Shown: piece after piece, positions 1 to 8,319 of the stretch
Layout: each line of letters begins with the position of its first letter
Numbering within the stretch: position 1 is the stretch's first letter
Assembly (NCBI GenBank): GCA_052324925.1
Contig: JBQPRE010000002.1
DNA from: Flavimobilis sp052324925
Lineage (GTDB): Bacteria; Actinomycetota; Actinomycetes; Actinomycetales; Cellulomonadaceae
Length of the DNA stretch: 64,000 nt
Strand: one strand, 5' to 3'
Made by a program: the position numbers and the translations under genes
The notes under the pieces: model-generated
The model's database searches: none
What the model saw: the letters and a program-made list of their open reading frames with translations, nothing else
What the model was told of the DNA's origin: nothing

Positions 1-627
1 CACCGCGTCCGTCTCGGCCCGCAGGGCCGCGAGCGCCGCGCCCTTTGAGGTCGCGACGACGTTGCAGTCGACGACGTCCTTGCCGAGCATGGCCTCGAGC
101 CCGAGCGTGCGGACGCGCTCGACGGCCGCACCCCGCACCTGCTCGGCACGGTCACCTCCGACGAGGCGCACGTGAAGGACGGCCGACGTCGGCTTGCGCT
201 CGACCCAGGCGCCCTCGGCCGTGGCGGCGACGTCCTCGAGAGCTGCGACGACCCGCGCGAGGAGCTCGGCGTCGGCGGGCGCGAGGACGAGAGGACGTGC
301 CGCGAGGGTGCCGTCGGGCGCGATGACGCCGCGTTCGGCGCCGTGGCTCCCGATGAGCACGGTGCCGGGAGGCGGGCTCGAGAGCCGTGAGAGCGTCACG
401 ATGTCGCGGCCCGAGACGAGCGCAAGCCCGACGTGCGGGTCTGTGCCCGCGAGGACCGTGAGCGCGGCCGAGGCCTCGGGCCGAGGACGTGACGCGCCGG
501 GGTCGTCGACGAGGTCGGCGAGGACGCCGTCGAAGTCTGACGCGATGATGACGGACCGACCAGCGCGGGCGTGGCCCGCGAGGCCGTCGAGCGCTGCGAG
601 GAGCGGTTCGGGGAGCGCGGCCGTCAT
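1..627 (-). CDS. otsB: Trehalose-6-phosphate phosphatase (partial at left edge)
   Basis: This HAD-family phosphatase converts trehalose-6-phosphate to trehalose, the second step of the OtsA-OtsB pathway in the cytoplasm. About 209 codons are present before the reading frame leaves the window, so the C-terminus is missing. The HAD motif DFDGVLA, with both nucleophile-region aspartates, lies near residues 31-37, and the trehalose-phosphatase segments VSGRD and GSHGAERG follow. The ATG overlaps the otsA stop as ATGA, so the two genes are translationally coupled and otsA is translated first. The call rests on motifs and on the otsA neighbour. Confidence 0.93.
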   Translation of the reverse strand, partial: MTAALPEPLLAALDGLAGHARAGRSVIIASDFDGVLADLVDDPGASRPRPEASAALTVLAGTDPHVGLALVSGRDIVTLSRLSSPPPGTVLIGSHGAERGVIAPDGTLAARPLVLAPADAELLARVVAALEDVAATAEGAWVERKPTSAVLHVRLVGGDRAEQVRGAAVERVRTLGLEAMLGKDVVDCNVVATSKGAALAALRAETDAV

Positions 628-2144
628 GCAGGCGCCCCCGAGGTGTTCGCGTAGGAGTCCGGGTGGCGTTCCTCGAGGGACGTGTCGGCGTGCGTGCCGT
701 TGCCCCGCACGACGTCGAGGAACGTGCGAGACCACAGCGCCACGTCGTTCTCGAGCACCTGGCGACGCAGACGGCGCATGCGTGTCCGCATCTCGCGGCC
801 GGGCATGCTCGCCGCACGCATCATCGTCTCCTTGAGGCCGTCGATGTCGTGCGGGTTGCACAGGAGCGCCCCGCGGGCGAGCTCGTCGGCCGCGCCCGTG
901 AACTCGGAGAGCACGAGCACGCCGGACTCGTCGAACCGCGCCGCCACGTACTCCTTGGCCACGAGATTCATGCCGTCGCGCAGCGAGGTGACGAGCATGA
1001 CGTCGGCGGCGCAGAACAGCGCTGCCATCTCGTCAGCCGGGTAGGAGTGGTGCATGTAGTGGACGGCCGTGTGCCCGAAGTCGGCGACCTCGCCGTTGAT
1101 GCGCCCGACGAGACCCTCGACCTCTTCACGGAGCTGCATGTAGGCGCCGACGTTCTCGCGGCTGGGGCTCGCGACCTGCACGAGCGTGACGTCGCCGATG
1201 TCGATGTGGCCGTCGCGCATGAGCTCGCCGAAGGCCTTGATGCGGTGGCGGATGCCCTTGGTGTAGTCGAGGCGGTCGACGCCGAGCATGACGACCTTGG
1301 GGTTGCCGAGCTCGTTGCGGATCTCGCGCGACCGCGCCTGGACCTCGGGGGTGCGGGCGAGGGCGTCGAAGCCGCTCGCGTCGATCGAGATGGGGAACGC
1401 GCCGGCACGGACCTCGCGCGTGCCACCGTCGTCGGTCGGGACGATGACGTGGTGGCGGCGCGTCTGACGGCCGGTGAGGCGACGGACCGCGCGCAGGAAG
1501 TTGGCGGCGTCGGCCTTGCGCTGGAAGCCGATGACGTCCGCGCCGAGGAGCCCTTCGAGGACCTGGCGGCGCCACGGGAGCTGCGCGAAGATCTCGACGG
1601 GCGGGAACGGGATGTGGTCGAAGAACCCGATGCGCAGGTCGGGTCGCAAGCGTCGCAGGATCGCGGGCACGAGCTGCAGCTGGTAGTCCTGGACCCAGAC
1701 GACGCCGCCGGGTGCCGCGACCTTGGCCGCGGCGCGCGCGAAGCGATCGTTGACGTCCTGGTAGGACTCCCACCACGTGCGGTGGAAGCTCGGGGGAGCG
1801 ATGACGTCGTGGTAGAGCGGCCACAGCGTGTCGTTGGAGAAGCCTTCGTAGTACCGCTCGACGTCGTCGGCAGAGAGAGTGACGGGAACGCACCGGATCC
1901 CGCTCGCGTCGAAGGGCTCGTGCTCGACGTCCGGGGAGCCGGCCCAGCCGACCCACGCACCCTCGTCAGCCTCCATGAGCGGGGCGATCGCGGTGACGAG
2001 CCCGCCGGGTGCGCGGCGCCACACGGTCTGGCCGTCGTCGTCGACCGTGTGGTCGACGGGCAGCCGGTTGGCGACGACGACGAGGTCGTATCCGTCGTCG
2101 GGCGCCGCGGCGCCGGGACGTGGGGAGGTGAGGCTCTCGGTCAT
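624..2144 (-). CDS. otsA: Alpha,alpha-trehalose-phosphate synthase
   Basis: This 506-residue GT20 glycosyltransferase joins UDP-glucose (or a related donor) and glucose-6-phosphate to make trehalose-6-phosphate. The family landmarks are all visible: ANRLPV near residue 25, APGGLVTAI near 45, the VWVQDYQLQLVP segment, HIPFPPVEIF, GVDRLDYTKGI in the middle and DGMNLVAKEY near the C-terminus. Its length is normal for OtsA. A GAGGAG ribosome site lies about 10 nt before the ATG. It is the first gene of an otsA-otsB operon and is transcribed away from the kinase gene. A TACACT -10 box about 110 nt upstream and a leader hairpin suggest where transcription begins. Confidence 0.96.
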   Translation of the reverse strand: MTESLTSPRPGAAAPDDGYDLVVVANRLPVDHTVDDDGQTVWRRAPGGLVTAIAPLMEADEGAWVGWAGSPDVEHEPFDASGIRCVPVTLSADDVERYYEGFSNDTLWPLYHDVIAPPSFHRTWWESYQDVNDRFARAAAKVAAPGGVVWVQDYQLQLVPAILRRLRPDLRIGFFDHIPFPPVEIFAQLPWRRQVLEGLLGADVIGFQRKADAANFLRAVRRLTGRQTRRHHVIVPTDDGGTREVRAGAFPISIDASGFDALARTPEVQARSREIRNELGNPKVVMLGVDRLDYTKGIRHRIKAFGELMRDGHIDIGDVTLVQVASPSRENVGAYMQLREEVEGLVGRINGEVADFGHTAVHYMHHSYPADEMAALFCAADVMLVTSLRDGMNLVAKEYVAARFDESGVLVLSEFTGAADELARGALLCNPHDIDGLKETMMRAASMPGREMRTRMRRLRRQVLENDVALWSRTFLDVVRGNGTHADTSLEERHPDSYANTSGAPA

Positions 2145-2216
2145 GAACGTTCCGCTCCTCTACACATGCACACAGCCCCAGTCCGCGGAGCGAACCGGGG
2201 CAACTCTGCTCAGGAT

Positions 2217-2239
2217 GACGTGCGCGAAAGGCGCACGTC
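2217..2239 (-). promoter_or_regulatory. Hairpin in the predicted otsA leader
   Basis: A perfect 9-bp inverted repeat, GACGTGCGC and GCGCACGTC around a 5-nt loop, lies between a TACACT -10-like box (2258-2253, minus strand) and the otsA start. If that box is the promoter, the hairpin sits near the 5' end of a leader of about 100 nt. No tract of T follows, so it does not look like a terminator. A regulatory role is inference. Confidence 0.4.
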
Positions 2240-2368
2240 CGACCCTCTCACCAGTGTACCTGGGCTGGCCTTGACCGTCCTGGGGAGAAGTCTTGGCCCC
2301 GAGGGCGCGGACTGCACCCACGGCGTGTGCCGAGCGCGCCCACGGATCACCTCGGTTAGGTTGCCTAG

Positions 2369-4495
2369 ATGGAGCGCAACGAGCGGAAGCCCGGGGACGA
2401 GGTCGGCGGCTACACGATCGAGCGGGTGCTCGGGGCCGGCGCGTCCGGCACCGTCTACCGCGCGGTCGACGGCGGCGGCAGCCCCGTCGCGCTCAAGGTC
2501 CTGCACCGCTCGCTCGCCGCGACCGACGCCGCACGCGAGCGCCTCGTGCGTGAGGTCGCCGCGTTGCGCAAGGTCGAGGACGACGCGTTCGTCACGGTGC
2601 TCGACGCCGAGGTCGATGCCGACGAGGCGTTCGTCGTCACCGAGCTCGTCGACGGACCGAGCCTCGAGGACGAGGTCCTGGGCGGCGGACCGCTCGATGC
2701 CGAGGACGTCCTCGAGCTCGCCGAGAAGCTCGCCCGCGCGCTCCACGCTGTCCACGATGCGGGGCTCGTGCACCGCGACGTCAAGCCGTCGAACATCCTC
2801 CTCGCCGACCATGGGCCCGTCCTCATCGACTTCGGCATCGCCCAGGCCGTGACGGACGCGCGCGTCACCTCGCACGGGTTCGTCATGGGTACCCCCGGCT
2901 ACCTCGCTCCCGAGCTGCTCGACGGCGCCGACCCGTCGGCCGAGGGCGACTGGTGGGGGTGGGCCGCCTCGTTGGCCTTCGCGGTCACGGGACGCGCGCC
3001 CTTCGGGGTGCGGCCGCTCGAGGCTGTGCTCGGCCGGGTTCGGGCGGGCGACGTCGACCTGCGCGGCGCCGGCCCGCTCACGGCCGAGGCGCTGCGGGGT
3101 GCGCTCGTCCGAGACCCCGCGGCCCGCACCTCGCCCGACGCCGTCGTCGCCGCGCTCCGTGAGGCGGCCGCTGCGCACGAGGCTCACGCAGCGGTTCCCG
3201 CCGCGCTCGCGGTCGGTCATGCCGTGCGCTCCCGCGACGACGACGCCCCCGCCCCAGCGCCCGACGCGCGTGTCGTCGAGCACGAGGGTGCGGGCCCCTA
3301 CGGGCCCGGCGCCGGACCGCGCGTGACGACGGCGCCCGGCCCGGCCAACGACGGCAAGACGGAGGTGATGCGCGTGCCGACGGGTGCGTTCGGGACGCCG
3401 CCACCGCCGCCGGAGCCCGAGCCCGGCGCGCCCGCGCTCCCAGGTTTCGACGACGTCGTCGCCGGGCGTGCGGCAGCGCCGAGCGGGGTCGCGCTCGCGG
3501 CCGCGGCGGCCGCAAGCGCGCACGGGCTCGACCCGGTCGATCCGGGCGCCACGACGACGGCGCTGCCCGCGGGCGCCGACGGCTCGACGGCGCTCATGGA
3601 GTCGGGCGACGTCGGTCGCGCGACCGGCGTGCAGGACCGCGGCGAGGCAGCGACCGCGATGGTGCCCCGCAACCCGTATGCCCCCGCCGCTCCGGCCGCT
3701 GAGCTCGCGCCGGACGACGGCGCGCCGGCTCCCGACCTGACCGCGGACGACGGCGACGCCGACACGCGCCGCGTGTGGGAAGGCGACCCGCTCGACGACG
3801 ACGTCGCCGTGACCCACGACGCCGACGGCGACGGCGTGCCCGACGACGTCGAGCACCGACGTCGTCCGGTCGCGGTCCTCGCCCTCGCGCTCCCGGCGGC
3901 CCTCGCCCTCGGCCTCTTCCCCGTGGTGAGCGTGCTGGCCATCGTCGTCGTCCTTGTCCTCGTCCGCTCGGTGGGCGTGACGTCGGATGCGCTGCGGACG
4001 AGGCGCGCGACGCGCGGCCGTGGCCGCGCTGACGGCGCCCGCGCGACGTTCGCCTACCCCTGGTACCTCCTCAAGGGCGCGCTCACGTTCCTGCCTGCGT
4101 TCCTCGTCGCGGGGGCCGTGGCGACGATGTTCGGCGGCCCGCTGTGGTGGCTCCTGCAGACCAACCGGTTCGTCCTGTCGACCCGCGAGCTCGGGGAACG
4201 CGGCCACGGCGAGCTTGTCGTCCCCGCGGAAGGTACCCAGAACGCGACCTGGGTCTTCGTCGCAGCGCTCGCGCTCATCGGTCTCGTGTGGCTCCTGCTG
4301 CTGTGGTGGGGGCCGCTCGGCTGGTCGACCCGGTGGGGGGCCCGCACCGTCCTCGGGCACCTGGCGCCGGGGCGCGGGGGCACGCTCTTCGTCGTCCTCG
4401 TCGCGCTCGTCCTCGTCGGGGTCGGAGCCCTTCTCGTCGCGATCGGCATGCCGATCCTGTGGTCGCCCCTCGGTGGCCCGCCCAACCTCGCGTAA
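2369..4495 (+). CDS. Transmembrane Ser/Thr protein kinase (PknB-type catalytic domain)
   Basis: This 708-residue eukaryotic-type kinase has a complete catalytic domain at residues 15-265. It shows a glycine loop (LGAGASGTVY), the ATP lysine K43, the HRD catalytic loop at 135-137 and the DFG motif beginning at D154. An acidic, Pro/Ala-rich linker of about 220 residues follows. The C-terminal third has about four hydrophobic segments (near 485-520, 560-585, 625-650 and 665-700) instead of the extracellular PASTA repeats of PknB. The start looks leaderless, with TAGGTT at 2357-2362, 6 nt and then ATG. The signal it senses cannot be told from the sequence. It stands alone between the divergent ots operon and a small membrane gene. 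Confidence 0.9.
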   Translation: MERNERKPGDEVGGYTIERVLGAGASGTVYRAVDGGGSPVALKVLHRSLAATDAARERLVREVAALRKVEDDAFVTVLDAEVDADEAFVVTELVDGPSLEDEVLGGGPLDAEDVLELAEKLARALHAVHDAGLVHRDVKPSNILLADHGPVLIDFGIAQAVTDARVTSHGFVMGTPGYLAPELLDGADPSAEGDWWGWAASLAFAVTGRAPFGVRPLEAVLGRVRAGDVDLRGAGPLTAEALRGALVRDPAARTSPDAVVAALREAAAAHEAHAAVPAALAVGHAVRSRDDDAPAPAPDARVVEHEGAGPYGPGAGPRVTTAPGPANDGKTEVMRVPTGAFGTPPPPPEPEPGAPALPGFDDVVAGRAAAPSGVALAAAAAASAHGLDPVDPGATTTALPAGADGSTALMESGDVGRATGVQDRGEAATAMVPRNPYAPAAPAAELAPDDGAPAPDLTADDGDADTRRVWEGDPLDDDVAVTHDADGDGVPDDVEHRRRPVAVLALALPAALALGLFPVVSVLAIVVVLVLVRSVGVTSDALRTRRATRGRGRADGARATFAYPWYLLKGALTFLPAFLVAGAVATMFGGPLWWLLQTNRFVLSTRELGERGHGELVVPAEGTQNATWVFVAALALIGLVWLLLLWWGPLGWSTRWGARTVLGHLAPGRGGTLFVVLVALVLVGVGALLVAIGMPILWSPLGGPPNLA

Positions 4496-4544
4496 GGGAC
4501 CTCGCTCCCAGGTGACGTCCAGGGGAGTGCAGTACTCTCGCCAC

Positions 4545-5096
4545 GTGCAGAGCATGAGGACGACCCCGGGCCGCGCCCCCGCGCGCCTGCGTGTCCTCGC
4601 GTCGCGCGCGCGTCTCGGAGCCGGCGTCCTCGCCTGCGGCTTCCTCCTCCTCCAGGCGTGCCTCCACCTGGCTGTGACGCTCGGAGAGCACGGCGTCTCG
4701 ATCGTCTCGCGCTGCGTGACGACCGCGGGGGCCCCCGTCTGGTGGGCGACGCACCTCGCGATGGTCCGGGTCGACGCGGCGTGCCCCGAGGGCAGCCTCG
4801 CACTCGGCGGAGCCCCTGCCGACGTCGCCGTCGTCCTCGCGACGATCGCCCTCCCGGCCCTGCTTGCGCAGGCCCTCGTGCTCGTCGCCGTCGGCGGCGT
4901 CCTTGCCGCCCTGCGCGCCTCGTGGCACTGCGCGCGCGCCGTGCTCGGCGCGCCGATGGCGCTGCCCGTCGCGACCCCGAGCGCTCCTCCCGTGGCGCGC
5001 GTGCGGACCATCCCGCGACCCTTCGTCCGACGCGTCCTGGTGCGCGTCGGTGGACCGGTGCCCGTGCGCCGTGGTCCTCCTGCCTGCGCGGCCTGA
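4545..5096 (+). CDS. Small membrane protein of unknown function
   Basis: This is a 183-residue protein I do not recognise. The first hydrophobic segment is near residues 22-45 (GAGVLACGFLLLQACLHLAV) and a second is near 95-130, so both ends probably lie on the same face of the membrane. A basic, Pro/Arg-rich tail follows. The GTG start is preferred because a TACTCT -10 box (4533-4538) lies exactly 6 nt upstream, the leaderless pattern seen elsewhere in this window. An in-frame ATG at 4554 is the alternative. It lies 49 nt after the kinase gene and 52 nt before the thioredoxin gene, and codon use fits a real gene. Confidence 0.6.
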   Translation: MQSMRTTPGRAPARLRVLASRARLGAGVLACGFLLLQACLHLAVTLGEHGVSIVSRCVTTAGAPVWWATHLAMVRVDAACPEGSLALGGAPADVAVVLATIALPALLAQALVLVAVGGVLAALRASWHCARAVLGAPMALPVATPSAPPVARVRTIPRPFVRRVLVRVGGPVPVRRGPPACAA

Positions 5097-5148
5097 GCCA
5101 GCTCCCGCACACGCAGCACGTCCACGCAACCATTCGGAAGGCCCCTCC

Positions 5149-5979
5149 ATGTCCTCGAAGAAGTCCAACGCCAGCCTGAGCCGCGACGAAGCCCGCGCGC
5201 TGTCCGCCGCGATGCGCGCCGAGCAGGCCAACCGCGAGAAGCGGTTCAAAATCATCGCGGTCACCATCTTCAGCATCGCCGTCGTCGCGCTGGTCGGAGC
5301 GATCGCCCTGCTCTTCATCAAGTCCCAGCCCGCCAAGCTGCCTGAGCCCGGCGCGCTCGCCGCCCCGGCGATCGTCGCCGAGTCCGGCGGAATCTCCGTC
5401 GGCAAGGACGGGGTCGCCGGCACGGTCAACGAGGGGGCGCCCGTCGTCGACCTCTACCTCGACTACATGTGCGTGTGGTGCGGCACGTTCGAGGAGACCA
5501 ACGGCGCGCTCCTCAAGCAGTGGCGCGAGGCGGGCGACATCACGCTCGTCATCCACCCGGTCTCGATCCTTGACCGCATGTCTGCGGGCACGCAGTTCTC
5601 GACCCGCTCGGCCGCGGCCTCCGTCTACGTCGCCGAGAACGCACCCGAGCAGTTCGACGCGTTCAACACGGCGATGTTCGCCCAGCAGCCCGAGGAGGGC
5701 AGCTCGGGCCACAAGGACAGCGAGATCGCCGACATCGCGAAGAGCGTCGGCGTCCCCCAGTCGGTCGTGGATGACATCGCAAGCGCCAAGTCCTACGAGA
5801 AGTACGCCCGGTGGATCGGTTCTCAGACGGACAAGGCCACGGCTGACACGAACCTCCACACCCCCGAGGGTCAGTTCTCGACGCCGACGATCGTCATCGG
5901 CGGCCAGAAGTTCGACGGTGACTGGCGCGCCCAGGGCGCGCTGCGCGCCGCGGTCGACGCGGCAGCCGCTCAGGGCTGA
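5149..5979 (+). CDS. Membrane-anchored DsbA-like thioredoxin-fold protein
   Basis: This is a 276-residue protein with a basic N-terminus, one membrane segment near residues 27-50 (IIAVTIFSIAVVALVGAIALLF) and an extracytoplasmic thioredoxin-fold domain of the DsbA/MDD type. The active-site motif is CVWC (in YMCVWCGTF), and the cis-proline segment STPTIVIGG lies near residue 245. It probably forms or isomerises disulfides in exported proteins. In actinobacteria many proteins of this layout sit downstream of a kinase or VKOR gene. Here a kinase gene lies upstream but no VKOR is seen. A GGAAG ribosome site precedes the ATG by 8 nt. Confidence 0.88.
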   Translation: MSSKKSNASLSRDEARALSAAMRAEQANREKRFKIIAVTIFSIAVVALVGAIALLFIKSQPAKLPEPGALAAPAIVAESGGISVGKDGVAGTVNEGAPVVDLYLDYMCVWCGTFEETNGALLKQWREAGDITLVIHPVSILDRMSAGTQFSTRSAAASVYVAENAPEQFDAFNTAMFAQQPEEGSSGHKDSEIADIAKSVGVPQSVVDDIASAKSYEKYARWIGSQTDKATADTNLHTPEGQFSTPTIVIGGQKFDGDWRAQGALRAAVDAAAAQG

Positions 5980-5989
5980 GTTCGCTTCT

Positions 5990-6020
5990 GCGGGGCCGGG
6001 CCGTCATGGTCTGGCCCCGC
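5990..6020 (+). terminator. Hairpin after the DsbA-like gene
   Basis: An 8-bp perfect stem, GCGGGGCC with GGCCCCGC, begins 10 nt after the stop codon. No T tract follows, as is common in GC-rich actinobacteria. It ends just before the TACACT box of the tRNA gene. Confidence 0.5.
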
Positions 6021-6028
6021 AGAGCGGC

Positions 6029-6034
6029 TACACT
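6029..6034 (+). promoter_or_regulatory. -10 box of the tRNA-Thr gene
   Basis: TACACT lies 27 nt before the mature tRNA 5' end and fits an actinobacterial housekeeping -10 element. The -35 region is not clear. Confidence 0.5.
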
Positions 6035-6061
6035 CGTGGCCGCGCCCTCTGCTGAGGGCAG

Positions 6062-6134
6062 GCCGCCTTAGCTCAGCTGGTAGAGCACCGCTCTTGTAAA
6101 GCGAAGGTCGTCGGTTCGAATCCGACAGGCGGCT
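6062..6134 (+). tRNA. tRNA-Thr (anticodon TGT)
   Basis: This 73-nt cloverleaf has an acceptor stem GCCGCCT/AGGCGGC with discriminator T. It has a D arm GCTC-AGCTGGTA-GAGC, an anticodon loop CTTGTAA with TGT in the middle, and a T arm GTCGG-TTCGAAT-CCGAC. TGT reads ACA and related threonine codons. The 27:43 pair at the top of the anticodon stem is a C-A mismatch. CCA is not encoded and must be added after transcription. Confidence 0.97.
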
Positions 6135-6144
6135 CAGCACATGG

Positions 6145-6180
6145 AGGCCCCTCCTCTGCGATCACGCAGGGCAGGGGCCT
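6145..6180 (+). terminator. Terminator after tRNA-Thr
   Basis: An outer stem AGGCCCCT/AGGGGCCT of 8 bp encloses an inner CTGCG/CGCAG stem, and TT follows. It lies between the tRNA and the convergent response-regulator gene and could serve both. Confidence 0.75.
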
Positions 6181-6195
6181 TCATGCATGGGCGGC

Positions 6196-6861
6196 CTAGG
6201 CGGGCCCGGTCTCTTCGATGAGCTGCAGGGCCGCGCTCACGCGCGGGTTGCGGTCGGGGTGCGCGTCGATCCCGAGCGTCGAGTACACGGCGTTGACATG
6301 GTTCTGCACGGACTTCTCGGCGATGCCGAGCTCGTGGGCGATGCCGCCGTTGGACAGCCCCGAGGCGAGCAGCCGCAGGACCGAGTACTGCCGATCGGTC
6401 AGCTGGGCGACGCGCGAGCCTGCGCGAGGCCTCATCCGTTCGAGCAGCACCGGGTCGAGCGTCGACCCGCCGGCAGCTGCGACACGGATCGCCCGCAAGA
6501 GGGAGTCGGAGTCGTTCGTCGACGTCTTCGACAGGTAGCTCCAGCTGCCGGCGACGTCGCGTGGCAGGTCGAGCATGAGGTCGATGGCGTCCTGGGCCGA
6601 GAGGAGGACGACCTTGAGCTTGGGGTCGGCGCGGCACAGGAGCACGCCGAGGCCGATGCCGTTGCCGTCGGGCAGGTCGACGTCAAGGATGACGACGTCC
6701 GTGGACCCAGGTGTGATGCGTGCGCGTGCCTCGGTCGCGGTCTCGACCGAGCACACGAGGCGGATGTCGGGCACGTCCGTGACGAGGTGCTCGAGCATGC
6801 TGCGGAACAGCGTGTGGTCCTCAACGACTGCGACACGCAGTGTGACGTCACCGTTCTCCAT
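6196..6861 (-). CDS. LuxR/NarL-family response regulator
   Basis: This 221-residue regulator has a receiver domain at residues 8-125, with acidic pocket E14-D15 and predicted phosphoacceptor D60 (VVILDVDLPDG). A LuxR helix-turn-helix domain lies at about 155-215 (LTDRQYSVLRLLASGLSNGGIAHELGIAEKSV, shown here only as a landmark). It is transcribed divergently from the histidine kinase at 7027, its likely partner. The ATG is preceded by CATACT and 6 nt, so it may be leaderless, and the same 11 nt precede the kinase start. The target genes are not evident. Confidence 0.92.
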   Translation of the reverse strand: MENGDVTLRVAVVEDHTLFRSMLEHLVTDVPDIRLVCSVETATEARARITPGSTDVVILDVDLPDGNGIGLGVLLCRADPKLKVVLLSAQDAIDLMLDLPRDVAGSWSYLSKTSTNDSDSLLRAIRVAAAGGSTLDPVLLERMRPRAGSRVAQLTDRQYSVLRLLASGLSNGGIAHELGIAEKSVQNHVNAVYSTLGIDAHPDRNPRVSAALQLIEETGPA

Positions 6862-6862
6862 C

Positions 6863-6873
6863 GCCCCAGTATG
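6863..6873 (-). promoter_or_regulatory. Copy 1 of the CATACTGGGGC element (response-regulator promoter)
   Basis: Read on the minus strand this is CATACTGGGGC, ending 1 nt before the response-regulator ATG. CATACT could be the -10 box of a leaderless transcript. The identical 11-mer lies at 7016-7026 in front of the kinase. Confidence 0.5.
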
Positions 6874-7015
6874 GCGTGTCGAGGGTCATTGCGGGGTTCG
6901 TGGACTCTTGTTCGCGTGAATTCGTTCGCGTGAGGACCACATCTCACCCCATCGGGCTGGGGAGCGTGACAAGGGACATGTGGGCGCAGGCCTCCCCTTG
7001 CTGACGGACTGTGGT

Positions 7016-7026
7016 CATACTGGGGC
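7016..7026 (+). promoter_or_regulatory. Copy 2 of the CATACTGGGGC element (histidine-kinase promoter)
   Basis: CATACTGGGGC abuts the kinase ATG at 7027. With the copy at 6863-6873 it forms an inverted pair that faces outward over the divergent intergenic region. This suggests matched promoters or a shared operator at the two starts. Confidence 0.5.
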
Positions 7027-8238
7027 ATGGGAACGAGCCCCCCGCGACATGACGAGCGGCGCGACCGGATCGCGCACGTCGCCGCAACCTTCGGCACCAT
7101 CGCCACCTTCTACACGATCACCGGCATCTACATGTGGGCCCAGGTGGCCTTCGAGGTGCCGACGGTCGTCTCGACGTCGTGGACGCGTTACGGCGTCAAC
7201 CTGCTCTCGTCGGTGACGGTCGCCGGCGTGCTCGCGGTGGTCCCCGCGTACCGCGCCCCTCATGTGGGCCGGGCGCTTCCCGGGATCCTCGTCGCCGCGC
7301 TCGGCGGCTCGATCGTGCGGATCGGACTCCTCGTCGCGACCGGTGTGTTCCCGCCAGATATGCGCTTCTACACGCTCGAGGGCGTCGCGGGGCTCGTCTT
7401 CGGGGTCGGCGGCGGCATCCTCGGCTTCGCCTACACCTCGGTGCGGCGCTCCGAACGTGCCGAGGCCCGTTACGCCGCCGAGGCCGGATATCAGCGCGAG
7501 CTGGCCCTCAAGTCGCTCGAGACCGAGGAGGTCCGCGTCCGACGGTCGATCGCAGAGGGGCTCCACGGAAGCCTCCAGCAGCGGCTCGTCATTGCCGCGG
7601 TCCAGGTCGACATGCTCATCGCGGATGCTCATCGCCGCGGTGAAGGCGACGAGGTGACTGAGCCGCTCCTGTCGCTGCGGAGCGATCTTGAGGACATTCG
7701 CGAGAACGACGTGCGCGCGACGAGCCGCATGCTCTACCCCGAGGGCATCGAGATCGGTGTCGTGCCTGCCGTGCGGATGCTGCTGCGTCGCCTTCCGACG
7801 GGCATCGCCACGCGCATGCACGTGGGCGAGGCACTGCGACGGCTCGACGACCCGGGGAACTCGGAAGTCCCACCGGCCGACAGGCTCCTCGTCGTGCGGA
7901 TCGTCGAGGAGGCGGTGACGAACGGGCTGCGGCACGGCCATGCCACGTCGTTCGTCGTCTCGATGGACGTCGAGGACTCGACGATCGTCATCGACATCGC
8001 CAACAACGGCGGGCCCGTCGACGCCGAGAAGGCCATTCAGGGCTCGGGGACGCGACGCCTGCGCGAACGCCTCGAACTTGCCGGGGGCATGCTCACCGTG
8101 ACGTCTGACGTCGAGGAGGCGCGGATTCGCTCGGGCGAGGTCGACGGCCAGCACGTGCACCATGCGCACCTGCGGGCGCGGCTCCCGGTCATTCGCGAGT
8201 CGATCTCGGGCCTCGGCCACTTGCCGAGCGACCGCTAG
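7027..8238 (+). CDS. NarL-type membrane sensor histidine kinase
   Basis: This 403-residue kinase has about four N-terminal membrane segments (residues 18-145) and no large extracellular domain. A HisKA_3-type dimerisation region follows, with predicted phosphoacceptor H180 in GLHGSLQQRL. A HATPase_c domain has its N box at EEAVTNGLRHGHA (near 297-309) and a later VIDIANNGGP G1-like box. This layout pairs with LuxR-type regulators, and such a regulator gene is divergent next door. No SD is evident and the start may be leaderless. Confidence 0.9.
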   Translation: MGTSPPRHDERRDRIAHVAATFGTIATFYTITGIYMWAQVAFEVPTVVSTSWTRYGVNLLSSVTVAGVLAVVPAYRAPHVGRALPGILVAALGGSIVRIGLLVATGVFPPDMRFYTLEGVAGLVFGVGGGILGFAYTSVRRSERAEARYAAEAGYQRELALKSLETEEVRVRRSIAEGLHGSLQQRLVIAAVQVDMLIADAHRRGEGDEVTEPLLSLRSDLEDIRENDVRATSRMLYPEGIEIGVVPAVRMLLRRLPTGIATRMHVGEALRRLDDPGNSEVPPADRLLVVRIVEEAVTNGLRHGHATSFVVSMDVEDSTIVIDIANNGGPVDAEKAIQGSGTRRLRERLELAGGMLTVTSDVEEARIRSGEVDGQHVHHAHLRARLPVIRESISGLGHLPSDR

Positions 8239-8319
8239 GCGCACCTGGCCATCGGGGGCGGTGGGGACTCACGATCAGGTCAGGGTGTCACCGGTTCGCG
8301 CAGCAGGCCCCTGGTTTCG

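Noticed and set aside
663..2852. Long plus-strand frame across otsA
   Set aside because: It is an antisense shadow of otsA and the kinase, caused by high GC and codon bias. Its composition is unnatural and it shows no motifs.
2210..5125. 971-codon minus-strand frame opposite the kinase and small membrane gene
   Set aside because: It is a GC-driven antisense shadow. The plus strand carries clear kinase motifs.
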